64,000 nucleotides of DNA from Terriglobia bacterium (GCA_020073245.1 JAIQFQ010000007.1:49851-113850), one strand, 5' to 3'. Shown: positions 34,458 through 43,847, counted from the first letter of the stretch. The notes: a model not told the origin generated them from the sequence alone. Made by a program: numbers and translations.

Positions 34458-34467
34458 GGACCGGTCC
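34458..34467 (+). promoter_or_regulatory. Palindrome GGACCGGTCC, candidate MocR operator
   Basis: A perfect 10-bp palindrome lies where transcription should begin, just after the -10 of the MocR gene. It is well placed for autoregulation. No second copy was found near the downstream aminotransferase. Confidence 0.4.
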
Positions 34468-34508
34468 AATTGCTGGGGTGGGAAGCCGGCGGCGACTGGA
34501 GGGCAACG

Positions 34509-36017
34509 GTGGACATCCGGATCGACAGGGAGTCCGCGGTTCCGATCTACATGCAGATCAGCACCGGCATCAAGGAGCTGATCCTCACCGGCAAGTTGCC
34601 CGAGGGTTTCCGGCTGCCGCCCGAGCGGCGTCTCGCCGAGGCGCTCGGCGTGAACCGCAGCACGGTGCTGTCGGCGTACCGCGAGCTGAAGGCCGATGCG
34701 CTGGTCGACTCCCACGTCGGGCGGGGAACCAGCGTGCTGCCGCGCAGCCACGCCGCGGCAGTGTCGGCAAGCGTGCAGCCACTGGCGTGGCGACAGCTCG
34801 TGCGCGAGGGCGCGACCGAGGTGCAGGACCCTCTGCTTCGCGACCTGCTCGCGCTCGCGGAGCGGTCGGACGTGATTACGCTCTCGGTCGGCCTGCCCGC
34901 CGCCGAGATGCTCCCCCTCGCCGTGCTGCGGAAGGTGCAGGCGGACGTGCTCCAGGACGTCGGCGCGCCGATGCTGCTGCACAGCCCGACCGAGGGCTTG
35001 ACCCACTTCCGCGAGGCGCTCTGCCAGCTCGTGATCGCGCGCGGCATCCAGTGCTCGCCAGCCGAGGTGCTGGTCACCTCCGGGTCCCAGCAGGGGCTCG
35101 ACCTCGCGGCTCGTGTGTTCGTGGCTCCGGGCGACGAGGTGGTCGTCGAGGAGCCGACGTTCTTCGGGGCACTCCAGGTCTTCCGGCGGGCCCAGGCCCG
35201 GCTGCTCAGCGTGCCGATCGACCGCGACGGGATGCGGACCGACGTCCTGGAGGCCCTGCTCGAGCGCCACCGCCCGAAGCTGATCTACACCCTCCCCACC
35301 TTCCAGAACCCTTCGGGTACCGTGATGAGCCTGGAGCGGCGACTGCACCTTCTCGCGCTCGCCTACCGATTCCAGGTGCCGGTGCTCGAGGACGACCCCT
35401 ACTACGAGCTGCGCTACGAGGGAGAGTCGGTCCCGCCGCTGAAGGCACTCGACGAGCATGGGTACGTGATCTACCTGTCCTCGTTTTCCAAGGTTCTCTT
35501 CCCCGGCCTGCGGATCGGGTGGCTCGCCGCGCCGCGCCCCGCGGCCCGACAGCTCGCGCTCGTGAAGCAGGCGGTGGACCTGCACTCCTCGACCGCCGGC
35601 CAGTACCTCCTCGAGCGGTTCCTCCGCGACGGTCACTACGCGCGCCACGTGAAGGCGGTGCGGCCGGAGTACGCGAGGCGTCGCGACATCATGCACGAGT
35701 CCCTGACCGCCGAGGCCCCGTCGGGGGTCACCTGGACGAAGCCTCAGGGTGGTTTCTACTTCTGGTGCCGCTTCCCTGACGGCATCCGCCAGTCGCAGCT
35801 GCTCGGGAAGGCGGCGGAGCTGAGGGTGTCGTACCTCCCCGGCGATGCGTGCGTCGCCGGGGAGCCGGGGGCTAACCACTTCAGGCTGAACTTCACGTTC
35901 GCGCCGCCGGACCTGATCCGGGATGGCGTCGCACGCCTGATGGAGGCGTTGCGCGTGATGGCCCGGCGCCCCCAGGGAGGCAAGCCCGAAGGGGAGGCGA
36001 CGCCCCCGATCGTGTGA
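34509..36017 (+). CDS. MocR-type transcriptional regulator (GntR HTH fused to aminotransferase)
   Basis: The GTG at 34509 with a GGAGGG site 5 nt upstream gives 502 residues; a longer frame lacks a site. The N-terminal winged helix is GntR-like (about 1-75: VPIYMQISTGIKELILTGKL, PPERRLAEALGVNRSTVLSA). A fold-I aminotransferase domain follows with TSGSQQGLDLAAR, EEPTFFG, FQNPSGT, EDDPYYELRY and the PLP-binding Lys in SSFSKVLFPGLRIGW. MocR proteins sense PLP or amino-acid derivatives and usually control a nearby gene. The adjacent aminotransferase (36069) is the natural candidate target. Confidence 0.9.
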   Translation: MDIRIDRESAVPIYMQISTGIKELILTGKLPEGFRLPPERRLAEALGVNRSTVLSAYRELKADALVDSHVGRGTSVLPRSHAAAVSASVQPLAWRQLVREGATEVQDPLLRDLLALAERSDVITLSVGLPAAEMLPLAVLRKVQADVLQDVGAPMLLHSPTEGLTHFREALCQLVIARGIQCSPAEVLVTSGSQQGLDLAARVFVAPGDEVVVEEPTFFGALQVFRRAQARLLSVPIDRDGMRTDVLEALLERHRPKLIYTLPTFQNPSGTVMSLERRLHLLALAYRFQVPVLEDDPYYELRYEGESVPPLKALDEHGYVIYLSSFSKVLFPGLRIGWLAAPRPAARQLALVKQAVDLHSSTAGQYLLERFLRDGHYARHVKAVRPEYARRRDIMHESLTAEAPSGVTWTKPQGGFYFWCRFPDGIRQSQLLGKAAELRVSYLPGDACVAGEPGANHFRLNFTFAPPDLIRDGVARLMEALRVMARRPQGGKPEGEATPPIV

Positions 36018-36068
36018 GACGACGGACAGTTGAGGTCCGCATGAGCTTCAGGCGGCAAGGAGGGTCTG

Positions 36069-37340
36069 ATGGCAGTCCGGTTCGCGCAGCGGATGAACGA
36101 GATGAGAGCGTCGGAGATCAGGGAACTCCTCAAGCTCACGCAGCGCCCTGAGGTGATCTCTTTTGCCGGCGGGTTGCCGGCGCCCGAGTCGTTCCCGGTC
36201 GAGGAGCTCAAGGAAGTCACGGCGCGCGTGCTGGACGAACACGGCCGGGAGGCGCTCCAGTACTCCCCGACCGAGGGGTACCCGCCGCTCCGGCGCTGGG
36301 TGGCCGACCACATGAACGAGAGGTTCGCCACCGCCGTCGCTCCCGACGACGTCCTCATCACGAGCGGTTCGCAGCAGGGGCTCGACCTCTCGGGCAAGCT
36401 CTTCCTCGACGAGGGCGACGTGGTGCTGTGCGAGAGCCCGACCTACCTCGGGGCGATCAACGCCCTGCGAAGCTACCGGCCTCGCTTCGTCGAGGTCCCC
36501 ACCGACGACGAGGGGATGATCCCGGAGGCGCTCGACGCGCTCCTCGCACGAGAGGGGCGGGCTCGCCTCGTCTACGTGATTCCCGACTTCCAGAACCCGA
36601 CCGGCCGCACCTGGTCGCTCCCGCGCCGACACGCATTCATGGAGGTCGCGCGGCGCCACCGGATCCCCGTGATCGAGGATTGCCCGTACGGCGAGGTGCG
36701 CTTCGAGGGTGTCCCCATCCCGCCGCTCAAGGCGCTCGACGAGGACGGCCTGGTGATCTTCCTCGGCACCTTCTCGAAGATCTTCTGCCCGGGCATGCGG
36801 ATCGGCTGGATCGCCGCCGCGCCGTACCTGATCGAGAGGTATGTCCTGATCAAGCAGGGTGCCGACCTGCAGACTGCCACGCTCGCACAGATGCAGGTCG
36901 CGGCGTACGTCGAGAATCACGACATTGATGCCAACGTGGCACGGGCGTGCGAGATCTATCGCGCGCGGCGTACCGCGATGATCCGTGCCCTCGAGCGCGA
37001 GATGCCGCCCGGCGTCCGGTTCACCCGGCCTTCCGGCGGTCTTTTCCTGTGGGTGGAGCTCCCGGAGCAGGTGAACGCCCCGGAGCTCCTCGCCGCCTGC
37101 CTGGAGCAGGAGGTGGCGTTCGTCCCCGGCGGCTCGTTCTTCCCCAACGGAGGGCACCAGAACACGATGCGGCTCAACTTCTCGAGCATGCCGGAGGAGC
37201 GCATCGACGAGGGCGTGCGACGACTGGGCGCGGTGCTGAGGGAGTTCATCGGACGGGGTGAGACAGGATCAAAGGTTCCGAAGTTCGAAGGTCCGAAGGT
37301 TCAGAGGTTAGAAGGTTCGAAAGTTGTCGGCGGGAATTGA
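36069..37340 (+). CDS. Fold-I PLP-dependent aminotransferase (2-aminoadipate/LysN-like)
   Basis: This 423-residue enzyme starts at ATG 36069 after AAGGAGGG. Motifs: VISFAGGLPAPESFPVEEL, LQYSPTEGYPPLRRW, TSGSQQGLDLSGKLF, FQNPTGRTWSLPRR, EDCPYGEVRF and the PLP Lys in GTFSKIFCPGMRIGWI. It belongs to the LysN/Aro8/kynurenine aminotransferase II group; the amino-acid substrate is not determined. The last about 24 residues (from GSKVPKFEGPKVQRLEGSKV) are encoded by the start of a heptamer repeat, so the ancestral stop was probably earlier. It lies 51 bp downstream of the MocR gene, same strand. Confidence 0.9.
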   Translation: MAVRFAQRMNEMRASEIRELLKLTQRPEVISFAGGLPAPESFPVEELKEVTARVLDEHGREALQYSPTEGYPPLRRWVADHMNERFATAVAPDDVLITSGSQQGLDLSGKLFLDEGDVVLCESPTYLGAINALRSYRPRFVEVPTDDEGMIPEALDALLAREGRARLVYVIPDFQNPTGRTWSLPRRHAFMEVARRHRIPVIEDCPYGEVRFEGVPIPPLKALDEDGLVIFLGTFSKIFCPGMRIGWIAAAPYLIERYVLIKQGADLQTATLAQMQVAAYVENHDIDANVARACEIYRARRTAMIRALEREMPPGVRFTRPSGGLFLWVELPEQVNAPELLAACLEQEVAFVPGGSFFPNGGHQNTMRLNFSSMPEERIDEGVRRLGAVLREFIGRGETGSKVPKFEGPKVQRLEGSKVVGGN

Positions 37341-37513
37341 AGAGGTTAAAGGTCAAAAGGAAAAGGGAAAAGGTGAAAAGGAAAACTTCAAACGAAGGGC
37401 ACGCCCAAGGCGCCCAGTTCGCCCGCTGTGCCCTGCCTTCCCCTTTACCTTTGACGTTTGCCCTTTTCCCCTTCTATCGGAACCTGCGAACCTTTCGAAC
37501 CTTTGAGCCTTCG
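37270..37513. repeat. Nested heptamer inverted repeat overlapping a gene end
   Basis: Outer arms of GTTCGAAG units (37270-37325, 37478-37513) enclose inner arms of AAAAGGG/GGTCAAA units (37340-37394, 37435-37474) and a 40-nt loop. The loop itself has GGGCAC/GTGCCC ends. The first arm is translated as the C-terminus of the aminotransferase. Confidence 0.8.
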
Positions 37514-37530
37514 GACGGACGGAGGCGAAC

Positions 37531-37860
37531 ATGAGGATCGAGGGCGTCCCGTTCGGAACCACCGACTGGAGCAACGTCCCGGCCACGGAACACGCCGGTG
37601 CGACCGGCGTCGCGCTCTGGCGCACGTTCGAGGTCGGCAACATCCGCGTCCGCATGGTCGAGTACTCCGCGGGGTACCTCGCCGACCACTGGTGCGAGCG
37701 CGGCCATGTGCTTCTTGTGCTCGAGGGCGAGCTCGTCACGGAGCTTGCGGACGGCGAGCGACACGTCCTCCAGCCCGGCCAGAGCTACCAGGTTGCGGAC
37801 GGCGCCGCGCCCCATCGCTCCCGCACCGCGTCCGGCGCGAAGATCTTCATCGTGGACTAG
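37531..37860 (+). CDS. Small cupin-fold protein (DHCW-type)
   Basis: This 109-residue single-domain cupin has a core GYLADHWCERGHVLLVLEGEL and LQPGQSYQVADGAAPHRSRT. It keeps a His/Cys/His set (H and C of DHWC, H of RGH, H of PHRS) that could bind a metal. It resembles the short DHCW-motif cupin proteins of unknown function. It is the first gene of a tight three-gene unit with the C_GCAxxG_C_C gene 8 bp after it and PhzF behind, suggesting one transcript. The substrate is unknown. Confidence 0.75.
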   Translation: MRIEGVPFGTTDWSNVPATEHAGATGVALWRTFEVGNIRVRMVEYSAGYLADHWCERGHVLLVLEGELVTELADGERHVLQPGQSYQVADGAAPHRSRTASGAKIFIVD

Positions 37861-37868
37861 GAGGAGCC

Positions 37869-38345
37869 ATGCAGACGATGAACCCCAGGCCCAGGCGAAC
37901 CGGAGACGTCGCGGTCGAGCATTTCGAACGCGGGTACAACTGCGCCGAGGCGATCGTGCTGGTGCTCGCCCCCAAGGACGGACGCACTCCTGCCGACCCG
38001 CAACGGGCTGCGACCGCGCTCGGTGGCGGGATCGCTCGCGCCGGTCTTGTCTGCGGCTGCCTCAGCGGTGCCGCAATCGCCGTGGGACTCCATATGGGGC
38101 GCACGCGCCCGGACGACAAGGAGTCCAAGGAGCGCGCCTACCGGGTGATGGCGAGCGTCGTGCGCCGGTTCGAGGCGAGGTTCGGGACCACCGAGTGCCG
38201 GAAGCTCACCGGGCTCGACTTCAACTTGGAGAATCCCCAGGCAGAGCGCGACCTGGTTCACTCGGAGATCTGCACGAAGCTCGTCCGGTTCGCCGCCGAG
38301 ACCGCCGCCGAAGAGATCGCGGCCGCCGAAGCCGAAAAGGAGTGA
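37869..38345 (+). CDS. C_GCAxxG_C_C family redox-type protein
   Basis: This 158-residue protein carries the family cysteine pattern: YNCAEA, GLVCGCLSGAA (the GCxxG core), a Cys in TTECRKLTG and one in SEICTKLV. These proteins are thought to be membrane- or metal-associated redox proteins, but the function is not established. The start is ATG 37869 after GAGGAG, with ATG 37878 as an alternative. It overlaps no neighbour and ends 2 bp before phzF. Confidence 0.8.
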   Translation: MQTMNPRPRRTGDVAVEHFERGYNCAEAIVLVLAPKDGRTPADPQRAATALGGGIARAGLVCGCLSGAAIAVGLHMGRTRPDDKESKERAYRVMASVVRRFEARFGTTECRKLTGLDFNLENPQAERDLVHSEICTKLVRFAAETAAEEIAAAEAEKE

Positions 38346-38347
38346 CC

Positions 38348-39139
38348 ATGGGCATCCGAGGGTTCAAGGTGGACTCGTTCACCGCCGAGCCGTTCACCGG
38401 CAACCCCGCCGGCGTGTGCCTCCTCAACGAGCCGCGGGACGAGCGCTGGATGCAGGCGGTGGCGCGCGAGATGAACCTCTCGGAGACCGCGTTCCTCCTG
38501 CCCGAGGGCGACGGCTTCAGCCTCCGATGGTTCACGCCCGTGGCCGAGGTCGCGCTCTGTGGCCACGCGACGCTCGCCTCCGCGCACATCTTGTGGGAGG
38601 AGCGGATCCTCGCTCCGGGCGACACCGCTCGCTTCTTTACGAAGAGCGGTGAGCTGCGCGCGCGCCGGCGCGGCGATCTGATCGAGATGGACTTCCCCGC
38701 CAAGCCGGAGGAGCCTGCCGAGCCGCCCGCGAACCTTCTCGAGGCGATGGGCGCCAAGCCGACCTACCTTGGGCGGAACGCCTTCGACTACCTGCTCCTG
38801 CTCGAGAGCGAGGCCGCCGTGCGCGCGGCCGCGCCGGACTTCGGCCTGCTCCGCAGCGTCGACGTCCGCGGCGTCATCGTCACCGCGCCGGCAACAACAC
38901 CGGGGTATGACTTCGTCTCGCGCTTCTTCGCCCCGGCGGTCGGCGTGGACGAGGATCCGGTCACCGGCTCCGCCCACTGCTGCCTGGGGCCGTTCTGGGC
39001 GGCGCGCTTCGGGAGGCCCGAGCTTTCCGCCTACCAGGCCTCCGCGCGCGGCGGCGCGCTCTCGGTCCGCGTCGCGGGCGACCGGGTGTTTCTCGGCGGC
39101 CGCGCCGTCACGATCCTGCGCGGCGAGCTTGCGGTCTAG
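38348..39139 (+). CDS. PhzF family isomerase/epimerase
   Basis: This 263-residue diaminopimelate-epimerase-fold protein shows the PhzF opening VDSFTAEPFTGNPAGVCLL, the catalytic Glu in NLSETAFLL, TPVAEVALCGHATLAS and GVDEDPVTGSAHC. PhzF in phenazine synthesis isomerises dihydro-hydroxyanthranilate. Most homologues outside phenazine clusters have unknown substrates, and no phenazine genes are present here. It is the last gene of the cupin operon and is followed by a strong hairpin. Confidence 0.92.
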   Translation: MGIRGFKVDSFTAEPFTGNPAGVCLLNEPRDERWMQAVAREMNLSETAFLLPEGDGFSLRWFTPVAEVALCGHATLASAHILWEERILAPGDTARFFTKSGELRARRRGDLIEMDFPAKPEEPAEPPANLLEAMGAKPTYLGRNAFDYLLLLESEAAVRAAAPDFGLLRSVDVRGVIVTAPATTPGYDFVSRFFAPAVGVDEDPVTGSAHCCLGPFWAARFGRPELSAYQASARGGALSVRVAGDRVFLGGRAVTILRGELAV

Positions 39140-39189
39140 GAGCTGCGAGCTCCACCCGAACGGGTTGCCTGAACTCCCGCCAAGAAACA

Positions 39190-39216
39190 GGGCCTCCGCC
39201 CGGCGGGCGGAGGCCC
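39190..39216. terminator. Bidirectional terminator hairpin
   Basis: GGGCCTCCGCCC and GGGCGGAGGCCC form a perfect 12-bp stem with a GGC loop between the convergent phzF-like and papain-like genes. Confidence 0.75.
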
Positions 39217-39240
39217 ACTCGGATCATGGCAGGCTGAGAT

Positions 39241-40230
39241 CTACTGCGCCACGGCCCACGCCGCGCCTTCGCCGACGCGGACGACGCCGTATTTGATCCA
39301 CATGTACCCGTCGATGCCCCATGCGGCGCCCCACGAGTTCTTGAGGAGCCACGCGCCCGTGGCATCGTCCCAGCCGACCAATTGGATCGCATGGTTGGTG
39401 TACGTGTACTTCTTAGTGTCGTTGAACACGCCGCCCGTGTACGCCTGAAACAGGCTATCGGCGTAGATGTAGGCCGCGACGGCGCCATAGGTGTAAATCG
39501 CCTGCTTGATCGCGGCCGCCGTCGGGCTGGTGGTGTCCGACGTGAGGTAACCCCAGCTTGAAAGCGGAGTCAACGTCGGGTTGCTGCAGTAGCGGCACGT
39601 CTTCTTCTTCGCCACATACGGGAAGCAGCTCTCCGGAATCGCGCCCTTCGGCGACACCAGCATCCCGAATGCCACGTTGCCGCCGTTGCAGCTGTACTTG
39701 TACGGGTTGCACGACAGGACGTATTCCTCCGAGAGATCCGGTGTGGTCGCCGAAGCCGTGACCGACGTGCTGGTGGCGGTCCCGAGCCGGGCGCCGTTCC
39801 TGGTCAGAACGGCCGTTTCGGTCTCGTCGATCGTCGCAAACGCCCAGCAGCTTCCGCACTGTCCCTGGTCACGAGGAGTGGTGAAACGGCCGATGTAGCG
39901 GCTCGGCAGCGTCGCCATCGCCGACGCCATCATCTCGCCTTCCATGTAATCGCGCTCATGCGCGTCGGGCGGCAGCAACTCCTCGCGACGCCCACACAAC
40001 TGCTCGAGGTCGAACTGCATCGCCGGGTTCGGCCCGATCTCGAACGTCCACCCGTTCGCCTTGATCTCGGCCTTCATCGCTTCGATCCGCTGAAGCAGCT
40101 CCGGGGCATTGAGGTCGATAAGCGGGGAGTCCTCCCCGCCCGGACGCAATGGAGCGGGGTGCCACTGGGCCAGGACCGCAGGGGCGGCCAACGCGGCAAA
40201 CATGAATGCCAGCACCAAAGCTCTCCTCAT
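39241..40230 (-). CDS. Secreted papain-like cysteine protease (C1 family)
   Basis: This 329-residue protein has a signal peptide ([20 protein letters not shown]) and a prosegment-like region to about residue 100. The mature C1 domain has Cys in [13 protein letters not shown], the catalytic His in [13 protein letters not shown] and Asn in [17 protein letters not shown]. Extra Cys pairs ([19 protein letters not shown]) probably form disulfides. Start ATG 40230 follows AAGGAGGAGG. Secreted C1 proteases are scarce in bacteria but recurrent in Acidobacteria and fit a peptide-using lifestyle together with PepD and PepT. Confidence 0.92.
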   Translation of the reverse strand: MRRALVLAFMFAALAAPAVLAQWHPAPLRPGGEDSPLIDLNAPELLQRIEAMKAEIKANGWTFEIGPNPAMQFDLEQLCGRREELLPPDAHERDYMEGEMMASAMATLPSRYIGRFTTPRDQGQCGSCWAFATIDETETAVLTRNGARLGTATSTSVTASATTPDLSEEYVLSCNPYKYSCNGGNVAFGMLVSPKGAIPESCFPYVAKKKTCRYCSNPTLTPLSSWGYLTSDTTSPTAAAIKQAIYTYGAVAAYIYADSLFQAYTGGVFNDTKKYTYTNHAIQLVGWDDATGAWLLKNSWGAAWGIDGYMWIKYGVVRVGEGAAWAVAQ

Positions 40231-40400
40231 CTGTCCCTCCTCCTTGTGCTGGTGCCAACTATGACGAGGTCGACGGCGCTGTCAAGTATCTCCAGATATG
40301 TATCGCCGATTCTGCGAAAACCGAGCGAGCAAACCATTTACACTGAAAATCGGCAATTCGCGCCGCGGTCGGGTTGCCGACTCCTCGGCCCGAGACGAAC

Positions 40401-40420
40401 GGGCCGCCTCGCGGCGGCCC
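40401..40420 (-). terminator. Terminator hairpin after pepD
   Basis: GGGCCGCC and GGCGGCCC pair (8 bp) around a TCGC tetraloop (GCGA on the transcribed strand), 24 bp after the pepD stop. Confidence 0.6.
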
Positions 40421-40443
40421 GGTTGTCTCCGAAGGTCGAGTGC

Positions 40444-41910
40444 TCAGGCGAGTTCCTTGAGGATCGCCTTCAGCAGCGTGTAGAACTTCTCCACCGTCGG
40501 AATCTGGACCCGCTCGTCAGGCGAGTGCGGCGACTCGATCTGGGGACCCAAGGAGACCATGTCCATCCCAGGGTACTTCTCCCCGATCAGGCCGCACTCG
40601 AGGCCGGCGTGGATCGCCTTGACAGCCGGCTTTGCGCCGAACTCGCGCTCGAAGACCCTGAGCGCAGTGTTCAGCACCGGAGAGTTCGGGTTCGGTTTCC
40701 ACCCGGGGTAGCCGTCGAGCTGCTCGACCTCGGCGCCGCCGAGCCGGAACACCGAGCCGACCTGCTCGGTCGTCGCCTTGAGCGACGGCATCACCGAGGA
40801 GCGGCTCGAGGCGACGATCTTCACCGTGTTCCCCTCGGTGGCCACGACCGCGAGGTTGTTCGAGGTCTCCACGAGGCCCGGCACCGCGCGGCTCATCGCC
40901 AGCACACCGTGGGGGCATGCGAGCAGGGCGTCCAGGATGCGATCGTTGTCGAAGCGGATCCAGACCTTGCGGTTGCCCTCCTCGCTCCTGAGGGTCACGC
41001 ACTCCAGCCGCTGGTTGGGGTCGATCTCGCCGAATTCCTCCTTGAAGATCCGCCCGCACTCGGCCACGGTTTCCTGGACCGTGCCCTCGCTCGTCGCGGC
41101 GACCCGCACGACTGCATCCGCCTCGCGCGGGATGGCATTGTGCTTGCTCCCGCCGCTGATGGAGGCGATGCCGAACTCGATCCCCTTCTGCCGGATTGCG
41201 TTCAGTGTGCGGAGGAGAAACTTGAGGGCGTTCCCGCGGTTCTCGTGGATGTCCACGCCCGAGTGACCGCCGCGCAGACCTCGCACCGAAATGCGCACGG
41301 GCACAGTACCGGGGAGAGCGTCCTCACGCGTCACCGTGACGGTGGCGTGGGTGTCCGCGCCGCCTGCACACCCGATGTAGAGTGCGGCGTCTTCTTCGGT
41401 GTCGAGGTTCAGCATCGTGCGGCCTGCGAGCAGCCTGGGGTCGAGCTGCATCGCCCCCGTCAGGCCCGTCTCCTCGTCGGTCGTGAACAGCAGCTCGAGC
41501 GGCCCGTGGACGGCGCCGCGGTCCTCGGCAACCGCCATCGCGGCAGCGACCCCGATACCGTTGTCGGAGCCGAGGGTGGTGCCGGTCGCGTAGACGAAGT
41601 CGCCGACGACTCGGACCTGGATTGCGTCCTTCTCGAAATCGAAGGTGACGTCCGAGTTCTTCTCCGGAACCATGTCGAGGTGACCTTGGAGCACGACCAC
41701 CTTGGCCTTCTCGTGGCCCGAGGTCGCCGGCACCTTCACCAGAACGTTTCCGACACCGTCCCTTGTGGTCTGAAAGCCCTGTGATTTTCCCCAGCTCACG
41801 ACGTGCTTGGCGATCTGCTCCTCGTGCTTGGACGGACGGGGGATCTGCCGGATGGCGTCGAAGTGCTTCCAGATCAGGCGCGGCTCCAATTTGTCCAGCG
41901 GGCTCGACAC
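40444..41910 (-). CDS. pepD: Aminoacyl-histidine dipeptidase (PepD, M20 family)
   Basis: The GTG at 41910 preceded by GGGAGGTG gives 488 residues, near the E. coli PepD length (485). Metal and catalytic motifs: LQGHLDMVPEKN (His-x-Asp), TLGSDNGIGVA, FTTDEETGLTGA, and the C-terminal IHAGLECGLIGEKYPGMDM and IESPHSPDERV. It hydrolyses Xaa-His and other dipeptides in the cytoplasm using zinc. A longer frame to 42273 overlaps glpX antisense to nothing and has no site, so it was rejected. It may be co-transcribed with glpX upstream (107 bp gap). Confidence 0.95.
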   Translation of the reverse strand: MSSPLDKLEPRLIWKHFDAIRQIPRPSKHEEQIAKHVVSWGKSQGFQTTRDGVGNVLVKVPATSGHEKAKVVVLQGHLDMVPEKNSDVTFDFEKDAIQVRVVGDFVYATGTTLGSDNGIGVAAAMAVAEDRGAVHGPLELLFTTDEETGLTGAMQLDPRLLAGRTMLNLDTEEDAALYIGCAGGADTHATVTVTREDALPGTVPVRISVRGLRGGHSGVDIHENRGNALKFLLRTLNAIRQKGIEFGIASISGGSKHNAIPREADAVVRVAATSEGTVQETVAECGRIFKEEFGEIDPNQRLECVTLRSEEGNRKVWIRFDNDRILDALLACPHGVLAMSRAVPGLVETSNNLAVVATEGNTVKIVASSRSSVMPSLKATTEQVGSVFRLGGAEVEQLDGYPGWKPNPNSPVLNTALRVFEREFGAKPAVKAIHAGLECGLIGEKYPGMDMVSLGPQIESPHSPDERVQIPTVEKFYTLLKAILKELA

Positions 41911-42017
41911 AGTGCACCTCCCTTGGCGGTTCGCCGGCGTGAAGGCGCGGCGAGGTTGCATTCTACCCCGGGCTCTCCGGGCGGCAAGACGGCCAGTCGA
42001 TCGGCACCCCCGGAACC

Positions 42018-42998
42018 CTACCGCATGACCTCGAGGATGCCGTCTTCGTGCATGTACACCGAATCGATAAAGCGGACGGTGTGAGTGTTGAGGGACATGA
42101 TCACCGACGAGACTCGCACCCCACCGCCGAAGAGACGGACACCTTCGAGCAGGTCGCCCTTGGTGACGCCGGACGCCACGAAGAGCGCGTCGTCCGCCGA
42201 TGCCAGCTCCCTCTCGGTGTAGACGTGGTGGTGGTCCTTGATGCCGATCTCGTCGAGGCGGCGTTTGTGCCACTCCTCGAGGACAACGAGCCGGCCCTGC
42301 ATCTCTCCGTGCAGGCAGCGGATCGCGGCCGCGGTGAGCACACCTTCCGGGGCGCCGCCGATCCCCATCAGCGCGTGGATTCCCGTGCCGCGGATCGCGG
42401 TCGACATGCCGCCGGAGAGGTCCCCGTCCGAGATCAGCTTGACGCGCGCGCCGGCAGAGCGGATCTCCGAGATCAGCTGTTCGTGGCGGGAACGATCGAG
42501 CACCACAACCGTCAGGTCCTCCACGTCGCGGTCGAACGCCTTCGCGATGCGGCCGAGGTTCTCCTTGACTGGTGCATCGATGTCAATGCAGCCTCGGGCC
42601 GTGGGGCCGACAACGATCTTCTGCATGTAGATGTCTGGTGCGTAGAGGAGCCCACCCTTGCTTGCCGCCGCCAGCACCGCGATCGCGTTGTTGGACCCGG
42701 TGGCACACAGGTTGGTCCCCTCGAGGGGATCCACCGCGATGTCGATCTCAGGGTACCCGCGGCTGCCGTCTTTGTCGGCGCCCACCTTCTCACCGACGAA
42801 GAGCATCGGCGCCTTGTCACGCTCGCCTTCTCCGATCACGATCGTGCCGTTGATTGCGAGCGTGTCCATCTCCTGCCGCATCGCCTCGACGGCGATCTTG
42901 TCGGAGTGCTTGCGGTCCCCGTACCCCATGGTGCGCGCCGCGGCGATGGCGGCCTTCTCCGTAACCCTGAGAAAGTCTGGTTCGAGGTTGACATCCAT
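42018..42998 (-). CDS. glpX: Class II fructose-1,6-bisphosphatase (GlpX)
   Basis: This 326-residue enzyme hydrolyses fructose-1,6-bisphosphate in gluconeogenesis. Signatures: [65 protein letters not shown] and [14 protein letters not shown]. All metal-ligand acidic residues of the DPLEGT region are present. Start ATG 42998 follows GGGAGGGA. It fits an organism that builds sugars from amino acids. Confidence 0.96.
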   Translation of the reverse strand: MDVNLEPDFLRVTEKAAIAAARTMGYGDRKHSDKIAVEAMRQEMDTLAINGTIVIGEGERDKAPMLFVGEKVGADKDGSRGYPEIDIAVDPLEGTNLCATGSNNAIAVLAAASKGGLLYAPDIYMQKIVVGPTARGCIDIDAPVKENLGRIAKAFDRDVEDLTVVVLDRSRHEQLISEIRSAGARVKLISDGDLSGGMSTAIRGTGIHALMGIGGAPEGVLTAAAIRCLHGEMQGRLVVLEEWHKRRLDEIGIKDHHHVYTERELASADDALFVASGVTKGDLLEGVRLFGGGVRVSSVIMSLNTHTVRFIDSVYMHEDGILEVMR

Positions 42999-43059
42999 CG
43001 GGGGGTCCCTCCCTTTCGGCTCGTGGCGGCCCGTCGCATTCTACGCCGGGCTGGGAGGC

Positions 43060-43190
43060 AGGAAAAGGGAAGAGGAAAAAGGTGAAAGGTAAAACGTCAA
43101 ATGGAGAGAGAGAAAGGAAGGACGCAAGCGCCAGCCATAAGAAGTCTCGGCCTTACGTTTGACGTTTGACCTTTTCCCTTTGCCCTATTC
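43060..43190. repeat. Heptamer inverted repeat
   Basis: Left arm 43060-43104 (AAAAGGG, AAAACGTCAAAT units), right arm 43157-43190 (GTTTGACGTTTGACC, CCCTTTG). The right arm covers the last codons of the BON protein gene. Confidence 0.75.
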
Positions 43191-43847
43191 CTTGACCGTC
43201 AGTTGATCGCGGACTTCCTTGACTCCGGAGGTGGATCGGACGATCCCGGTCGCAAGCTTCCGGCGGTCCGCGTCCGGAACAGTGCCCTTGAGGGTGACAA
43301 CACCCCTCGCGGCATCCACCTCGACCTCGAATGCCACCTTGCCCAGTTCCGAAAGAAGGCGGACCTTGACCCTTGCCTCGAGGAGCACATCGGCGAACCC
43401 GCGCTCCACCTTGCCGAGAATGTGCGCGACCGGCGGTTCCAAGGCCTGCCCGTTGGCCGCCAGCGTGACGCTGCTGTGAACCGTACGGACTCCGTCAACA
43501 GAGGCCGCCACCCGCTCCGCCAGCTGTACGTTGGCGCTCCGCTCGACCTGGCCGGAGAGCTCGATGTTCCCGCCGTGAGCCTCGATCGTCACACGCAGCC
43601 CGTCCTCCTTGAGGCGCTCCAGCAACGCCACGCGAACCCGGGTCATGAGCAGCGCCTCGCCGACGCTGGCCGAAACCTGTCCCCAGGCGTGATCGATCGA
43701 CCCGCCGGCGCGCGCGGCGGGGCCTTGCGCCGGCGTCGGGGTCGTCGCGGGTTCAGCCACCGCTACCATCGGCACGGCCAAGAAACAAAGGACGATGGCC
43801 AATACCAGTTTGCGCCCACGTGTCGCTGTGATGGCTTTCGGGACCAT
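43185..43847 (-). CDS. Periplasmic protein with two BON domains
   Basis: This 220-residue protein has a signal peptide (LVLAIVLCFLAVPMVAVAEP) and two BON domains: about 65-130 (TRVRVALLERLKEDGLRVTI, VRTVHSSVTL) and about 150-217 (EARVKVRLLSEL, GVVTLKGTVPDADRRKLA, VKEVRDQLTV). BON domains bind membranes or phospholipids, as in OsmY. It starts 2 bp after the upstream VWA gene stop, with GGAGG in the end of that gene, so they are co-translated. Confidence 0.85.
   Translation of the reverse strand: MVPKAITATRGRKLVLAIVLCFLAVPMVAVAEPATTPTPAQGPAARAGGSIDHAWGQVSASVGEALLMTRVRVALLERLKEDGLRVTIEAHGGNIELSGQVERSANVQLAERVAASVDGVRTVHSSVTLAANGQALEPPVAHILGKVERGFADVLLEARVKVRLLSELGKVAFEVEVDAARGVVTLKGTVPDADRRKLATGIVRSTSGVKEVRDQLTVKE

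Noticed and set aside
37270..37513. Repeat blocks as a CRISPR array
   Set aside because: Units are 7-8 bp, degenerate, without unique spacers of constant length, and arranged as inverted arms; no cas genes nearby.
42018..42273. N-terminal extension of PepD into the glpX end
   Set aside because: PepD begins at GTG 41910 with a ribosome site and normal family length; the extra frame lies over glpX in another frame.
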